Shown here piece after piece: positions 12,158 through 24,044 of a DNA stretch of 56,000 nucleotides (position 1 is the first letter of the stretch; each line of letters begins with the position of its first letter). The notes under the pieces were generated by a model, which was not told where the DNA came from, did not search any database, and was given only the letters and a program-made list of their open reading frames with translations. The translations under genes were made by a program, and so were the position numbers. The stretch is from Cryptomeria japonica (lineage: Eukaryota > Streptophyta > Pinopsida > Cupressales > Cupressaceae). The DNA lies in assembly GCF_030272615.1 (NCBI RefSeq), contig NC_081414.1, forward strand, positions 50,255,136-50,311,135, in the 5' to 3' direction.

Positions 12158-15100
12158 TAGTCGTCCCGGGCCAAAAATTGCTTGCCCTCAAGCAATTGCA
12201 GACTTGGATGCTCTAGAATTTGTTCGCCTTCCCAGGTGGCATCCTCAATGGGTAGATTCTTCCAGCGTATAAGGAACTCTTTGACTATGCGTGTTCTCAA
12301 CCTCTTTTCTCTGACATCGACGACCTCCGCCGGTTCCAAAATTAGTTTCCCTTCTTCGTCGATGGGTGGCAGATCCCTGGACACTATGACGCGTTGCCCG
12401 ACGGCCTTCTTCAGACATGACACATGAAAAACATTGTGAATCTGACTTCCCTTAGGAAGCTCCAATTCGTAGGCAACTTCACCCACTCTCCGAACCACCC
12501 TGTAGGGTCCATAGAAACGCGGCTTCAGCTTCTCCTTACCACTTGTCTTCAAGGAGGATTGTCTATGCGGCTGAAGTCGGAGGTAAACCAGATCACCAAC
12601 TTCAAAATTTCGCTTAATCCAGTGTCGATCAGCCTACATCTTTTGTTGGTTCTGTGCCCCTGCAGGTTTTCTTTGAGAGTTCTCAGGATGTCTAAACTCT
12701 CCTGAAGCCAACCTTTGGCCATTGGTGCACGACTATCTCCCAATGCCAGGCCAACAAATGAAGAAGGTTCATAACCGTACAGTGCTTTGAAAGGTGGCAT
12801 GCCTATCGACATGTGATAAGTGGTGTTGTAACAATGTTCACCCTAATGTAACCAGCGAACCCAAGCCCTCTGTTGTGCTGAGACGTAGTTCCTGAGATAA
12901 CCCTCCAACCATTTGTTCACAATCTCGGTCTGTCCATCTGTCTGCGGATGGTAGCTCGTGCTGGGCGATAGCTCGGTTCCAGCCAACCGAAATAACTCCA
13001 TCCAGAAGGTACTCAGGAAACGGCTATCCCTGTCACTGACTATGTTTCACAGTAAACCATGTAGGCGGAACACCTCACGGAAGAACAACTCGGCTACTTG
13101 AACTGCTTGATATCTTGTGGGGATGGCAAAAAAATGTGCATACTTGGTCAATTGGTCAACTATGACAAAAATGCAATCCTTTCCTTGCACTCTAGGGAGT
13201 CCCGTAATGAAATCCATCGAGATGCTATCCCATTTCTAGTCGGGAATTGGCAGTGGTTGCAACAGTCCGGCCGGCAGGTTATGCTCAGATTTGTTCTGCT
13301 GACAAGTGGAGCATTCCCGTACATACTGCAGAACTTCCTCCTTAAGCCCCTTCCAGGAAAACCTTTCACGGATCTGTCTGTAGGTTTTCAAGTATCCCGG
13401 GTGTCCAGCCAAGGGGGAGTCATGCAATTCCTTCAAAACTTTTTCCTCATCTTGGATTCGGGTACCGGATAAATTTTGTCCTTGTAATAAATGATGTCGT
13501 CAACTACCTTGTATCGGTCATCCTATACTCGACCATCCATCAGTTTGTAGGCAAAAGTGTTCTTAGAGTATTCAACCAACAGGTATTCCTTCCAGTCCGC
13601 CGAAATTTGAGATAAAGAACATATGGTGGGCCTTCTTGACAGGGCATCAGCGACCACGTTATTCTTTCCCTTCACATATTCAATGTCGAAATCAAATGCC
13701 TGGACTTTGCTCACCCATTTCTGTTGTCGTTCATTCAGATCCCTCTACTCCAAGAAGTATCGCAAGCTGTTGTGATCTGTTTGCACAACAAACTTTGCTC
13801 CGACGAGGTACTGCCGAAACTTCGTCAATGCGTGTATGATGGCGAGCATCTCCTTGTCGTAGATGGAATATAACCACTCAACTCCCGAGAGCTTCCGACT
13901 CTCGAACGCAATGGGGTGACGGTCTTGCATCAACACCGCTCCAATGCCTTCACCCGAGGCATCACACTCCAGGATGAAAGGGCGAGTGAAGTCTGGTAGT
14001 GCCAGATCCGGACACGTGCTCATCACTTCTTTTAGTTTGTCGAAGGTCTGTTGTGCCTACGCATTCCAATGGAAGGATCCTTTCTTTGTCAGATCTGTCA
14101 GTGGTGCCCCAAGTTGTGAAAATCCTTTCACAAACCTTCTATAATAACTGCACAAACCAAAAAATCGGCGCAACTCCGAGAGAGTCTTTGGTGGAGGCCA
14201 ATCCAAAATGGCCTGAATCTTTTCCTGATGAACTTGTACCCCCTGGGTGCTGATGACGTGACCCAAGTATAGGACCTTTGTCATTCCAAATTCACATTTG
14301 GATCTTTTGGCATACAATGATTGTGATTCCATAATCCCCAATACTTCATCTAAATGCCCCATATGTTCCTTCCAAGTCTTGCTGTAGATGAGTATGTCAT
14401 CGAAGAATACCAATAGGAACTTACGCAGTTGCTTGTTGAAGATATGGTTCATGCAAGACTGAAAAGTGGCCGGAGCATTGGTTAATCCAAACGGCATGAC
14501 CAAGAACTCATAATGTCCGTAATGGCAACGAAAGGCCATCTTTTCCACATCTTGCTCCCTCATACGGATCTGATGGTAGCCAGAACGGAGATCAATCTTG
14601 GAGAAATAGATTGCGCCATGTAGTTCCTGTTCGTCCAATAGCTCATCGATCCTGGGAATGGGGTACCTATTCTTGATAGTCTTCTTGTTTAGTGCACGAT
14701 AATCGACACACATTCTGAGAGTCCCGTCCTTCTTCTTCACCAGTACCATCGAGGACGCAAAGGGGCTAGAACTTGGTCGGATCCATCCCTTATCAAGGAG
14801 TTCCTGGATCGTTTTCTCTATCTCATCTTTGAACTTCTTCGGGTGGCGATAGGGTGTGGTGATAATGGGTTTTGGCCCCTCCTCCAACTCGATGGTTTGC
14901 TCAAACCCTCTGTGTGGGGGTATACCAAGTGGAATATCAGCGAAGACCAAGCTATGCCCATCCAGAACCGACTGAAGTTCCCCATCCTGATAGTGAGTCG
15001 ATTGCCCTTTCACAGGTTTTGTTGAGATCAAGCAATGTGTTGCCCAAACTACTTCATCATGTCTGAAGATGGCTTCCATCCTTTTGGCAGAAATCTCCCT

Positions 15101-15590
15101 TGGGCCGCCATTCGACATTCCCCTGAGAACTACCTTCTTGCCATCAACCTCAAATGAGAACTCCATCCGTTTGAAGCTCTGTGTGTACTGGTCAAGGGTC
15201 TCCATCCATTGAATGCCCAATATGACATTCGTGTCATCCAGATCCACAACAAAGAAATCATCGGTCACCGTGTAATTTCCCATGGTGATAATCAGTTGCG
15301 GAACCAGGTGAGTGCATGATAGGAGATTGCCTCTTGCCACCTTGACATCGAACCCTTCATGTTCCTTCGTACACAAGCCCCTACAGTTGACGAGTGACGA
15401 GTTTATGAAGTTGAGCGAGGCTCCACTGTCGAGCATAACAAGAACTCGTTGCCCTTGGAGTGTACCACATACTCTAAATACACTGCACCTTGGGGTCCCT
15501 GCCAGTGTGGCAATGACGCCCCCCCTCCGTACCAATGTGGAGATTCTCTCCGCCAGGCTGGTTTCTTCGGCCAATTCTTCCCTTGGGTTT
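12133..15590 (-). pseudogene. Chromovirus pol: protease, RT, RNase H, integrase, chromodomain, broken
   Basis: The longest open part (15574-14057) holds an aspartic protease (VMLDSGAS near 15430) and reverse transcriptase ([17 protein letters not shown], then FFDDILIYS near 14400). A TAG at about 14056 splits it from RNase H (FILECDASGEGIGAVLMQ, then QTDHNSLRYFLE). Next comes an integrase HHCC zinc domain (HDSPLAGHPGYL, then CSTCQQNK) in another frame. The integrase core has several stops between 12830 and 13240, including TAG where Trp is expected. Last is the C-terminal domain and chromodomain (EPAEVVDVREKRL, FLIRWKNLPIEDATWE), in a third frame. The stop codon at 12133 lies 24 bases inside the 3' LTR. 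No intact polyprotein is possible. Confidence 0.9.
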
Positions 15591-16745
15591 TGCTTTCTTC
15601 ATGCTCCTCTTCTCCATTAGACATTACTTCAATATAGTGAATCTTTCCTTTGCCCAAACATCGGTGGCCTGGTTCCCATGGTTCTTTGCAGGTGAAACAC
15701 AACTTCTTCCTTCTGAGTTCCTGTCTTGTGGCTTCATCGAGCAATGACCCCTTCGGATAGGGTTTATTATCCTTCTCCCTCGAAACGAAAGGTGGTTTGG
15801 TAGGTGCAAAACTTCTGGAAAAGGAAGATGTTGCCATGTTGCGAGCCTTTTTTATTGCTTCCGTGAGCGTGCTGGGGTTGAACCCTTTTACCCGACCTTT
15901 CAGTGGTTCCATCAATCCGTCTATGAACAAGACCACCAATCTCCGCTCTGAGATGTCGGTCACCAACACAGATAGTCTCTGGAATTTTGTGATTAACTGT
16001 CCATAGATCCCGATTGCTTTAGTTGTGCCAACTCCTTGAAATTGAGTTCTGGGTCCTTCCCTTCAAATCGATCTATGAGCTTCTCTGTGAATTCAGCATA
16101 GGAAGTTATCTGGTCATGGCCAAGAGTGACCATTCCATGATGCCACCATTCATGCGCGACCCCTTCCAGGTGGAGTGCTGCAAACTTGATAGCTTCATCT
16201 TCAAGCATCGGGTTGAGTTGGAAGTAAGTATCTGCCTTTTGAACCCAAGCACGTGTCGAGGTCGCTCCGGCCCCATCAAAGGATGACAGGTTGATCTTGC
16301 CAGCCTTCCGTTTGATGTCATTGTTATAGTGTCCATAATGGCCCCAACTTCTGCCGCCCGAGTATTTCATCCGGAGCTCCACATAATCCTTGAAGGATAT
16401 GTCCCCTTCGAGATTTGCATCCCTCCAATCTTGACTCAACTATGCTTGCATCTCCTGAAAGGTGGATTCTGGCTCCCCCCGTGGTGCTTCGGATTTTTGA
16501 GGAAAAGTCGGCATCAGCGGCTGTGAATGTGAGCGTTGGACATTTGACCTTCCCGTGACCAAATCATCGCCCTGTCCATTCTGTTCTCCATTCGTTTTTC
16601 CCAAGGCCAATTGTCATAAGGTTTCCTCCATGATTTGTTGTCGTTGCTCTCCTCTGGTTAGGGTGTCATTGAGTTGAGCTTGGCTTTTGGTTAGCTCCCT
16701 TAATAGTGCCATGACTTCTCTTGTAGGGTCCTGTGGTTCGCCCAT
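15403..16745 (-). pseudogene. Chromovirus gag, broken
   Basis: Gag coats the element RNA. The likely start is ATG at 16745-16743 (MGEPQDPTREVMALLREL), 73 bases past the PBS. The frame runs through a coiled-coil-like N-terminus and a retrotransposon gag domain (FDGAGATSTRAWVQKADTYF, then HLEGVAHEWW). Stops interrupt it, including TAG just upstream of the Met at 16439 and another after GSMDS near 15993. It then shifts frame to a segment with a zinc knuckle of the gypsy type (CFTCKEPWEPGHRC) around 15670. Downstream of the knuckle the protein should continue into protease, but a further frame change near 15590 separates them. The last part of the 15403-15969 frame is therefore out of register with pol. 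Confidence 0.85.
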
Positions 16746-16817
16746 TCGATCGGCTGAAAAGTACCTCCTTCTGGTGTACACTTGCATCCACTACACGACA
16801 GGCTGGCAAGATCACAA

Positions 16818-16829
16818 GCTCTGATACCA
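16818..16829 (-). promoter_or_regulatory. Primer binding site of the chromovirus (tRNA-iMet type)
   Basis: The minus strand reads TGGTATCAGAGC one base after the 5' LTR end. This is the standard complement of the 3' end of plant initiator tRNA-Met. Confidence 0.93.
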
Positions 16830-16830
16830 T

Positions 16831-17615
16831 TGTAATGGTCCCTGACCGCACCAGCAAGGGAGGCAAACGTACGGTGGGGTTGGAGCAGGGTCGTACGGTG
16901 GTGTGGCCATACGGTAGGGTCAAGGAAGTTGTACGGTGGCGCAACAGGTTGTAAGGTAGTGCAAGGGCAGGCCGTACGGTAGCACCAAGAAGGTCGTACG
17001 GTGGTGCAGAGCCGACGCACGGTGGTGTAGGGCTGGCCATACGGTGGTGCAGAGCAGGCCGTGCAGTGGTGCTGAAGGTGTACGGTGAAGGCCATACGGT
17101 GGTGCAGATTGGGTAAAGATGCCGAGGTTTGGTGAACTGCAACGGTTGTGTGGTGGGTTTTCGGAGTAACGGGTTCAGAATATTATGAGTTCCCCTTATG
17201 CATGTAAATCTAAATTAACAGATACACAACTAGAGAAAGTAAGCAATGATATATTTCAAGATTTGCCAGATCTGGAACGAATACAAAGGCAGGATAGGGT
17301 GAGAGGTGAATCCCACCGAAACTGCAAGTACCAAATAGGGAGGGTCTTTCACCTCCGAAATGGCAGTAACCAGAACTCCAATAGGAATTCGCACAAGAGA
17401 AAATAAATATCAAAACTCGCATACCCCCAACAATGACTAACACAGCCAAATATATGGGCTCTGGGAAACTTCCCGAAGGGTTACAAACGGGCCGACATGA
17501 CCAACCAAAACTTGCCTAATCTAATTAAATAAAAAGGGCCCGAAATATTTGTTATTAAATTTGGGCCTTACAACAAAGTAATTAGATTTATTATTTAATT
17601 ACATCGGGGATATCA
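16831..17615 (-). repeat. 5' LTR of the chromovirus
   Basis: 785 bp, starting TGATATCCCC and ending CATTACA on the minus strand, directly upstream of a tRNA-iMet primer binding site. It contains fewer GTACGGTGGTG units than the other LTR. Confidence 0.9.
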
Positions 17616-18404
17616 CACAACAACAACAGACTTTATTATTGGTGAGGATTGTGAACCACAACAATTTTTTAAAAAACATTATTTATGTCAACTTTCACCC
17701 TGGTGAAACTAAGAATACCTGCTAATATTCACATTATCATGACAATGCCAAAAATAGGCAAAGTTTGTTTATGAAATCAAAATTGCTAATATTCTTCCCA
17801 TGCTTCACATGCGATTTTTCAAGATTCGCATAGATAAAAATTTGAGTGCATACTGACTTGCCTACAATGGTAAAATCAACTGTAGAGACGTGAAACCAGC
17901 CAAGCTGTTGTGATTTTGAAATGTTAAAACAATATTCATAATCTAAATCTTGTAATTTTAAATAAAAACAATCAAACTTCATATCACTCAAAGATATAGT
18001 TTATGTAGCAATCAAGCATATATTATAACGCATCAGACCACACACAAGAATTGATTACACTATGATTGAAGCAGATAAAATTATGTAATAATATAATGGT
18101 GGAATACAATATATTGAACAATACATTTCAATGAATGGCTTTATAAAGTCATTTTCCCATACAACCAACAACCTGACCACCAAAAACTTCTTTATCTAAC
18201 AAATAACTTATTACAACCACCACACCCAATTAACTATTAATGTAATATTTTTCAACATTTCTCCCCTTATTACATCACTTTGAACAAAGGTAGAAACAAT
18301 GGTGTACTAGATTGGGACAAACAACAACCCAAATATCACAAACCATGAAGAACACACCTAATTGGACATATCAGTGGATGTCCTGAGTATCCATCAATAC
18401 ATAG

Positions 18405-18612
18405 GAATCAAGACATACTCAACTATTCACGAGTACACCATTCCTCTTGTGAACTAATACATTCTCAATTATCCCCACGAACACCACTCTACATGTAAAT
18501 TGAGACACACTCACTATCAACCACTTAATCTGTGGAGCAAGACATACTCACTATCCATAGTGATGATACCTTCCTTGTGGATTAGAGTCTTAGACATACT
18601 CATTGTCCACAA
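18405..18612 (+). repeat. Degenerate GACATACTC repeat
   Basis: The motif GACATACTCACTATCCA, or a close variant, recurs near 18410, 18501, 18540 and 18592, often followed by CACAAG or CACGAG. Confidence 0.6.
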
Positions 18613-18746
18613 GTGCAGAAAATCCCCCAAACCCAAAAGGGGAAAATCATAAAGATTTAGTTCCTCTCAATCAGTGTACCATCCATGAGTGAGAAACTAA
18701 CTTGAGATGGGAATGTGCCTCAGGCTTTTTAGAAAAGATATACGTC

Positions 18747-19056
18747 TTAACTATCTTGGTGAGGAGGGTCTTGAACATGTGCAAAACCACAATCTTCCAT
18801 GCCAAAGCTTCTATTTGTCCTCAACTTGCTGTCAATGAGGTCTGTGGCAAATTGAATGCAATTCATCAAGATATGTCCTCTTTGATTACAATGGTAACAT
18901 TTAAAAACTTTAGTCCATTTGTTTGATGAAATGTTGAACTTTTTGACAAGTAGAACATTTTCTTCAGCAATCAAGTTAATTTTCATGAGTCAAATGCATT
19001 CATCAATCAACAAAGAATCATAGTTTGCAAACTCATTTTGAGTTTGTTTAATGTAA
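18747..19056 (-). pseudogene. Remnant of copia-type gag with CCHC zinc knuckle
   Basis: The minus strand has a perfect CX2CX4HX4C knuckle, CYHCNQRGHILMNC, in an 80-codon open frame. Upstream, the same frame extends through EFANYDSLLIDECI, then TGA (probably from CGA), then LMKINLIAEENVL. The layout is that of a gag C-terminus. No protease, RT or integrase was found beside it, and no LTR pair was identified. It sits in the FAM91 intron, antisense to the gene. Confidence 0.65.
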
Positions 19057-19118
19057 AATTAAGTTGCTAGTCCGGGTACAGATGCATGGCGGTACAGCTA
19101 TTTTTTTTACTTGGGTTT

Positions 19119-19120
19119 GG

Positions 19121-19164
<44 letters not shown>

Positions 19165-19178
19165 ATGTATGTATGTAT
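19119..19178 (+). repeat. Microsatellite (AT)n followed by (GTAT)n
   Basis: A TATATATA run of about 30 bases, then GTATGTATGTATATGTATG. Confidence 0.95.
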
Positions 19179-19588
19179 GAAGAACAATGATACTCATTGC
19201 CAATAAATAGAATATTTAACTACCTCATTCATAATTTGCAAAAATGAAAATACTCAAGTCTCAAAATATCATTACACAACAGAAATCCAAATTACAATCG
19301 CTATTTAATATCTATATTCTTCTTCATCATGAGCATCAAGGTCAACATTTGGTTCGATTTCATTTGACCACAATCAATTGGATTGCCACTCCCACTAGTT
19401 GTATCAAGTGTAGAAGCTACCTCATCTATAGAGACTTCAACAAGCTATGCAACTGTAGCATCTAAATCACCACACTCATGGATTAGATTCCAATTTTTTG
19501 TCACACCCTCATTGTATTCAGCTTCCTTATGTGACAAGGGACGAAGGTTGGAGTGTATATAGACCAAATCCTCTTTTTTTGTACCCAA

Positions 19589-21175
19589 ATTGTAATGTCC
19601 CCTTTCTAGGTGATAGGAGAAGAGTAATGGGATGGTCTATTATTTGGATCTCGTAGGCTGGCAGTGGTGGATAGAGACTCATTCAGGGTATTCAGTATCC
19701 GGAGTTGGCATTTCAGACAGTTTGAGGGCCATTGGGAGCAGCTCCTTGATTTTAGGGAGATTCCCTATTTTTGAGGAGGTTGTGGCAGTTCCCATATTGG
19801 AGGTTCCACGGGACCATGTCATGGTTTTAGTTTCAAGGAATTTGGGTGTGTTTCCTAGTTTCTAGGAGCATCCCTAGATTTTAGGGATGGGACTACCAGT
19901 TAGCTCAGCTTTTCCGGCATCGGTCACAGATAGGTGACAAAGTTATATTCATGATTGTTTGGTTATTTTGGGCTATTATTGGATATCTGGAGATATTTTA
20001 ATATATTTAAATATTTCCTATTTTAGCGATTAAATAAATTAAAATAAGGCTATGTATTTAGTCATTTCGGAGTAATAAGGGGTTTCTGGCTTCATCTAGG
20101 TGGATATGCCTATGTGTTATAGCTCGTTGGAAAGGTCTTGAACTTTGCTACATGATTCTCACCTTCCGGCGTCTTTTTGGATGCCTGAAGCTATTTATTT
20201 GCAATTTAGTGTTATTTTCCTATAGTTGATGCCATAATTAGAAAATAACACTCTTTTCATAATGCACCAACTTTACTCCTTTTTAGGGTTTGGCTTGGAA
20301 AGGAAAGGAGATATAAGGAGATGAAGACCAAATTGTTCATTATTATCTTTTTACACAATCAAACTTATTTTTGCGAATTAGCTCTGAGTGGGCGATTCTT
20401 CATCTGGGACGCAAACCCCAAGATCTGGACTGGCTGGGACGTAGCCCTCAGCAGTTATTGACATTGGATTCTCAGGCAGAGTGCATTGTTGACAGAGATT
20501 GAGTACGCCATTCTTCATTGTGGATTCAAGTTGCAGAGTAAGGGTTTCAGCATGGCAGATTGATTCTTCAGATTGGGTGTGATCCTTGCAGCCTTAGGGC
20601 CGCCCTTTGCAGCAGGTACATCCCACGTGGAATGTAAGGAATGCATGTATTCAGCCTTAGAGGTATTCTTGATTCATGATCACTATTCACCTTTCAGTTT
20701 GGCATCATTGTGTGGATGTATGTTCCTTGGATCTGCATTGGAATTATTATTTGGTTTTACAAATCAGAAATCTGTCTGGTACAGCTTGTAGCAATTCTGA
20801 ATTTGGCTGTATGTTCTTATTTATTTTCAGTCTCCTTTCATGTTTACTGTTCATTATTCATTACCTGTTTGAAAACTATCAAAAAACACAAAAAGAAACA
20901 AACCTTCTGCAACTTCTGTCTATTCTCTAAAACCATCAAAGGAATCACAGGAAGATATAGTTTATAAATTTAAAAACTACAGCAGATCAGCAAGGGGATC
21001 CATCAGGGATCTTTCACAAATGGTTGTACTTGACCGAGTGGATAAAGGACTATGTACTCCAACTCCTCTCAGCAGAAGAACTTGCAACTTGTTGAGTTTG
21101 CATACAACATTTTGTATTTAATTTTATAATTCAAGAATCAAAACTTAAAACATAAATTATAAAATAATACACTGT
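19589..21175 (+). repeat. Possible LTR-like segment
   Basis: TGTAATGTCCCCTTTCTAGG at 19589 looks like the TGTAATGTCCCC start of some gypsy LTRs. A second TGTGATGTCCCCTTCC stands near 21175. I could not find matching ends or a target-site duplication, so the span is tentative. Confidence 0.3.
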
Positions 21176-21832
21176 GATGTCCCCTTCCTAAATTCACCCT
21201 AAAAACATAAATTAGCAATAATTTAGGATTTAGGTAAAGGGGTTCATCCTTAATACAAAATGATTTTTTTCATATTTTCCAACCATAGCTAACATCATGC
21301 ATACCTATCAGTCATTTACTTATGCCAATAATGAAATGTTAAGAGTCCTTCAATAGATTGTTAATTTGTTGTAAAACTTACTTCCCATAGATTGCATGAG
21401 ACTCCTCTCCCCTATTCTGCTAATCCTTACAAGATGGAAGATTTATTGTGCCAAGGGCGCATGACACAGTCTACATGCGGCTCCTCAAGGTTTACTACCC
21501 ATCTTGGGACATTTTTGCCATGTGACCGATTTACTCTGCCTTTCCCCCACACACTCCCTATTTTTGCAAGTATTAGAGAAAGACGAAGAATCAAATCACT
21601 GCAATCTATGGACATTATCAGAATTACATTGTCAATTATTTACTTAGTCCTTAATTATCTGTTATGTGAATTGTCAACATTTATGTTACATATATTATAT
21701 TATATTACATTATGAGTATAGTATTACATTGACAGTGTCATACTAGATTGGCAGTATTATACCAGATTTTATTAATACACATTAGCTTCAGATTACAGTA
21801 ACCTTATTATGTTATTTTGTCTCCTTATGTTA

Positions 21833-22251
21833 TTAATAGTATTATTATGTTCTTGAACAGAGTTGAGTTGTGTTTTAACAATATTAAATTGTATTAACAA
21901 TATTAAGTTTTATTAGTAGTATTAATTTGTATTAGCAGTATTGAATTGAATTAACCAGATTAAATTATATTAGCAGTATTAAATGCTATTAACAATAGCA
22001 AATTTTTTACCTATAAAAAAAAAAACAATAGCAGATTTTATTAATAGTATTATTATGTTCTTGAACAGAGTTGAGTTGTGTTTTAACAATATTAAATTGT
22101 ATTAACAATATTAAGTTTTATTAGTAGTATTAATTTGTATTAGCAGTATTGAATTGTATTAACCAAATTAAATTATATTAGCAATATTAAATGCTATTAA
22201 CAATAGCAAATTTTTTACCTATCAAAAAAAAACAATAGCAGATTTTACTAG
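21833..22251 (+). repeat. Tandem duplication of a 208-bp AT-rich minisatellite
   Basis: Two copies (21833 and 22041) of a block that itself is made of about 19-21-bp units such as ACAATATTAAATTGTATTA. Each copy ends in an A-run and ACAATAGCAGATTTTA. Confidence 0.88.
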
Positions 22252-23776
22252 CAGCATTATACAATGTTAGCAGTCCTATATCCTTTTATCCATACCTGTA
22301 ATGATTTTGCTTATGACTGCTGACGTTTCTATTTTGGTCTACCTTAGTTTCTCCCTATCTTACCTTCCGTATTCTCCTTGTCTTCTTATTCTTTTTTTTT
22401 TCCTATCTCCTCCCGTGAGAAGTATCGCTGTCTCTCTTTTTAAATCCTCCAGCAGCCCCGATCTTTGGGATCTTGGGGAGAGACGTGACTTAAATGAGGG
22501 TCACGTCCTCCTCCAAACTATGCTTGCCTCCACAAAGTCGTGACCCTTTGTGGATCGATTACATGCTTTGTTTAATTAGCACTTGATTTACTTTTTGTTA
22601 ATATTCAATTTTGTTGGTTAGTATCTCATACAGGTACTTTCATATTAATTTAAATTAGTGTATAATATAATCAATTTTTGTATATTAATTTTAATCATTA
22701 AATATAATCAAGATAATTCTTTTAAATAAATTGTGAGGAGATATAACACAAAATAGGGATCATCAAAAATAAGTATGAATGTACACAAAAAAATTAGAAT
22801 TTGAACAATTTATGATTTCTATTATATTTGGTTTTTATTATACATAGATTAGGCATGGTTCGTGACATACACATCCACCTTCGATGTTCTTCTCTTTAAT
22901 GCTGCTCCCTGCTACTGCACTCTGTCACTTAGCTGCCCTGCTCTTTAAACAAACTATGTGTCTTTTTAATTTTATGTTTCTCACTCTCTACCTGCTGCTG
23001 GAAATGATTTTGTTGTGTTTGGGAATTAAGAATGGACATTGTTTTATATGTTTGGCACCAAGTTTGTCATCAGGGCCCACAAGGGGAAAACCATTTTTAA
23101 TTTTTGCATTGAAATGGGTAATTTTTTATTGTTTTTTTGACTCAAACCAAGGGAGGGCATTCAGCCATCCCGTACATTTCGATGGTGTTATTTTGGCATT
23201 ATTTATGTTACATCCACAATTCGACTGATAACAGCATACGAGAGTGAGCTTGAGTTGATGGGGGGACATTTCTGAGGTGTCCCTACATCCTTGGAACATC
23301 ATCAGGATGGGTACACATGCCATAGGGCAGGGGACGTGTTCCTGAGTACCCTTGATTATTTATATATGTTAAGCCATAATTCGTTTTATATCTTTCGATG
23401 TTATTCTTGTACATCTTTAAATTGTCTGCTAAAAACCACTCTCAAATGATTATATTCTGTGGATAAATGTTTATCAAGTAAGCTAGCAAGTGTGATATTT
23501 ATGTAGGCCAACGGAACATTGTATTATGGCTTAAGTTACAGTCGCCTATAGGCATGCTATTAGTTTTCACTTTTTGTTTTTCTGAAGCATGGATGTTAGT
23601 AGATGACCATCTGGTGTACAATTGTAGTTCTGATTATATGCAAGATATTGCTTTGTAATGATACTGATAAACATGACTGCCGGATAGGCATAATTTAGCT
23701 ACCAGTGATTGCAATACAAACACAATATATACTTAAAGCCTTTCTAATTTGTAATCGTACATGCTATCATTCTCAG

Positions 23777-24044
23777 GTCATTTGCTCTCACTCCTGTATA
23801 TCAACCTGGTACAAGATTGGTTGAAGAATATGGCACGTCAGTTGATGTAACATCTGAAGCAAGTTCAGAAAATTCTGATGATAATGACAGTATTGATGTG
23901 ATTCTTCCTGGAGTAAATCTCTTGTTTGATGGTTCTTTATTGCGTCCTTTTGATATTGGCACCTGTTTGCAGGGCAGACTCCCTGTTTCTCTAATTGCAG
24001 AGGCATCTATGGCATCAACTGTATTGCAATCAAGAACAAATTAA
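23777..24044 (+). CDS. FAM91-family protein, terminal exon
   Basis: This is the last exon of the FAM91 gene, with its stop codon TAA at 24042-24044. The acceptor is TTCTCAG|G. The split Arg codon (AG from the upstream exon, G here) restores the block DILRSFALTPVYQPGTR, which matches the join seen in plant FAM91 proteins (a conserved LR-S-x-x-L-x-PVY motif). It continues through an acidic stretch (SSENSDDNDS), then VILPGVNLLFDGSLLRPFDIG, CLQGRLPVSLIAEAS and a short tail. These are the conserved C-terminal FAM91 blocks. The exon is intact and in phase 2 with the exon ending at 10114, 13.66 kb upstream. I did not fix a poly(A) site. The AT-rich DNA after 24044 presumably holds the 3' UTR. Confidence 0.9.

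Larger units (their letters stand above)
11329..17615 (-). mobile_element. Ty3/gypsy chromovirus LTR retrotransposon, complete structure, inactivated
   Basis: On the minus strand the order is 5' LTR (16831-17615), PBS, gag, protease, reverse transcriptase, RNase H, integrase, chromodomain, 3' LTR (11329-12157). The order RT-RH-IN and the C-terminal chromodomain define a Ty3/gypsy chromovirus. LTRs start TGATATCCCC and end CATTACA on the element strand. Several in-frame stops and frameshifts make it non-autonomous. I find no clear target-site duplication (TGGCA on the left, CACAA on the right). It lies antisense in the FAM91 intron. Confidence 0.93.
10115..23776 (+). other. 13,662-bp intron of the FAM91 gene
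   Basis: The intron is bounded by GT (10115) and AG (23775-23776), and both flanking exons join in frame. It contains an antisense chromovirus (11329-17615), a copia gag remnant (18747-19056), LTR-like starts near 19589 and 21176, AT-rich minisatellites (21833-22251) and a microsatellite (19119-19175). Very long, retroelement-filled introns are known in gymnosperms. The long span could also come from assembly, but the element inside is complete, which argues for real structure. Confidence 0.85.
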
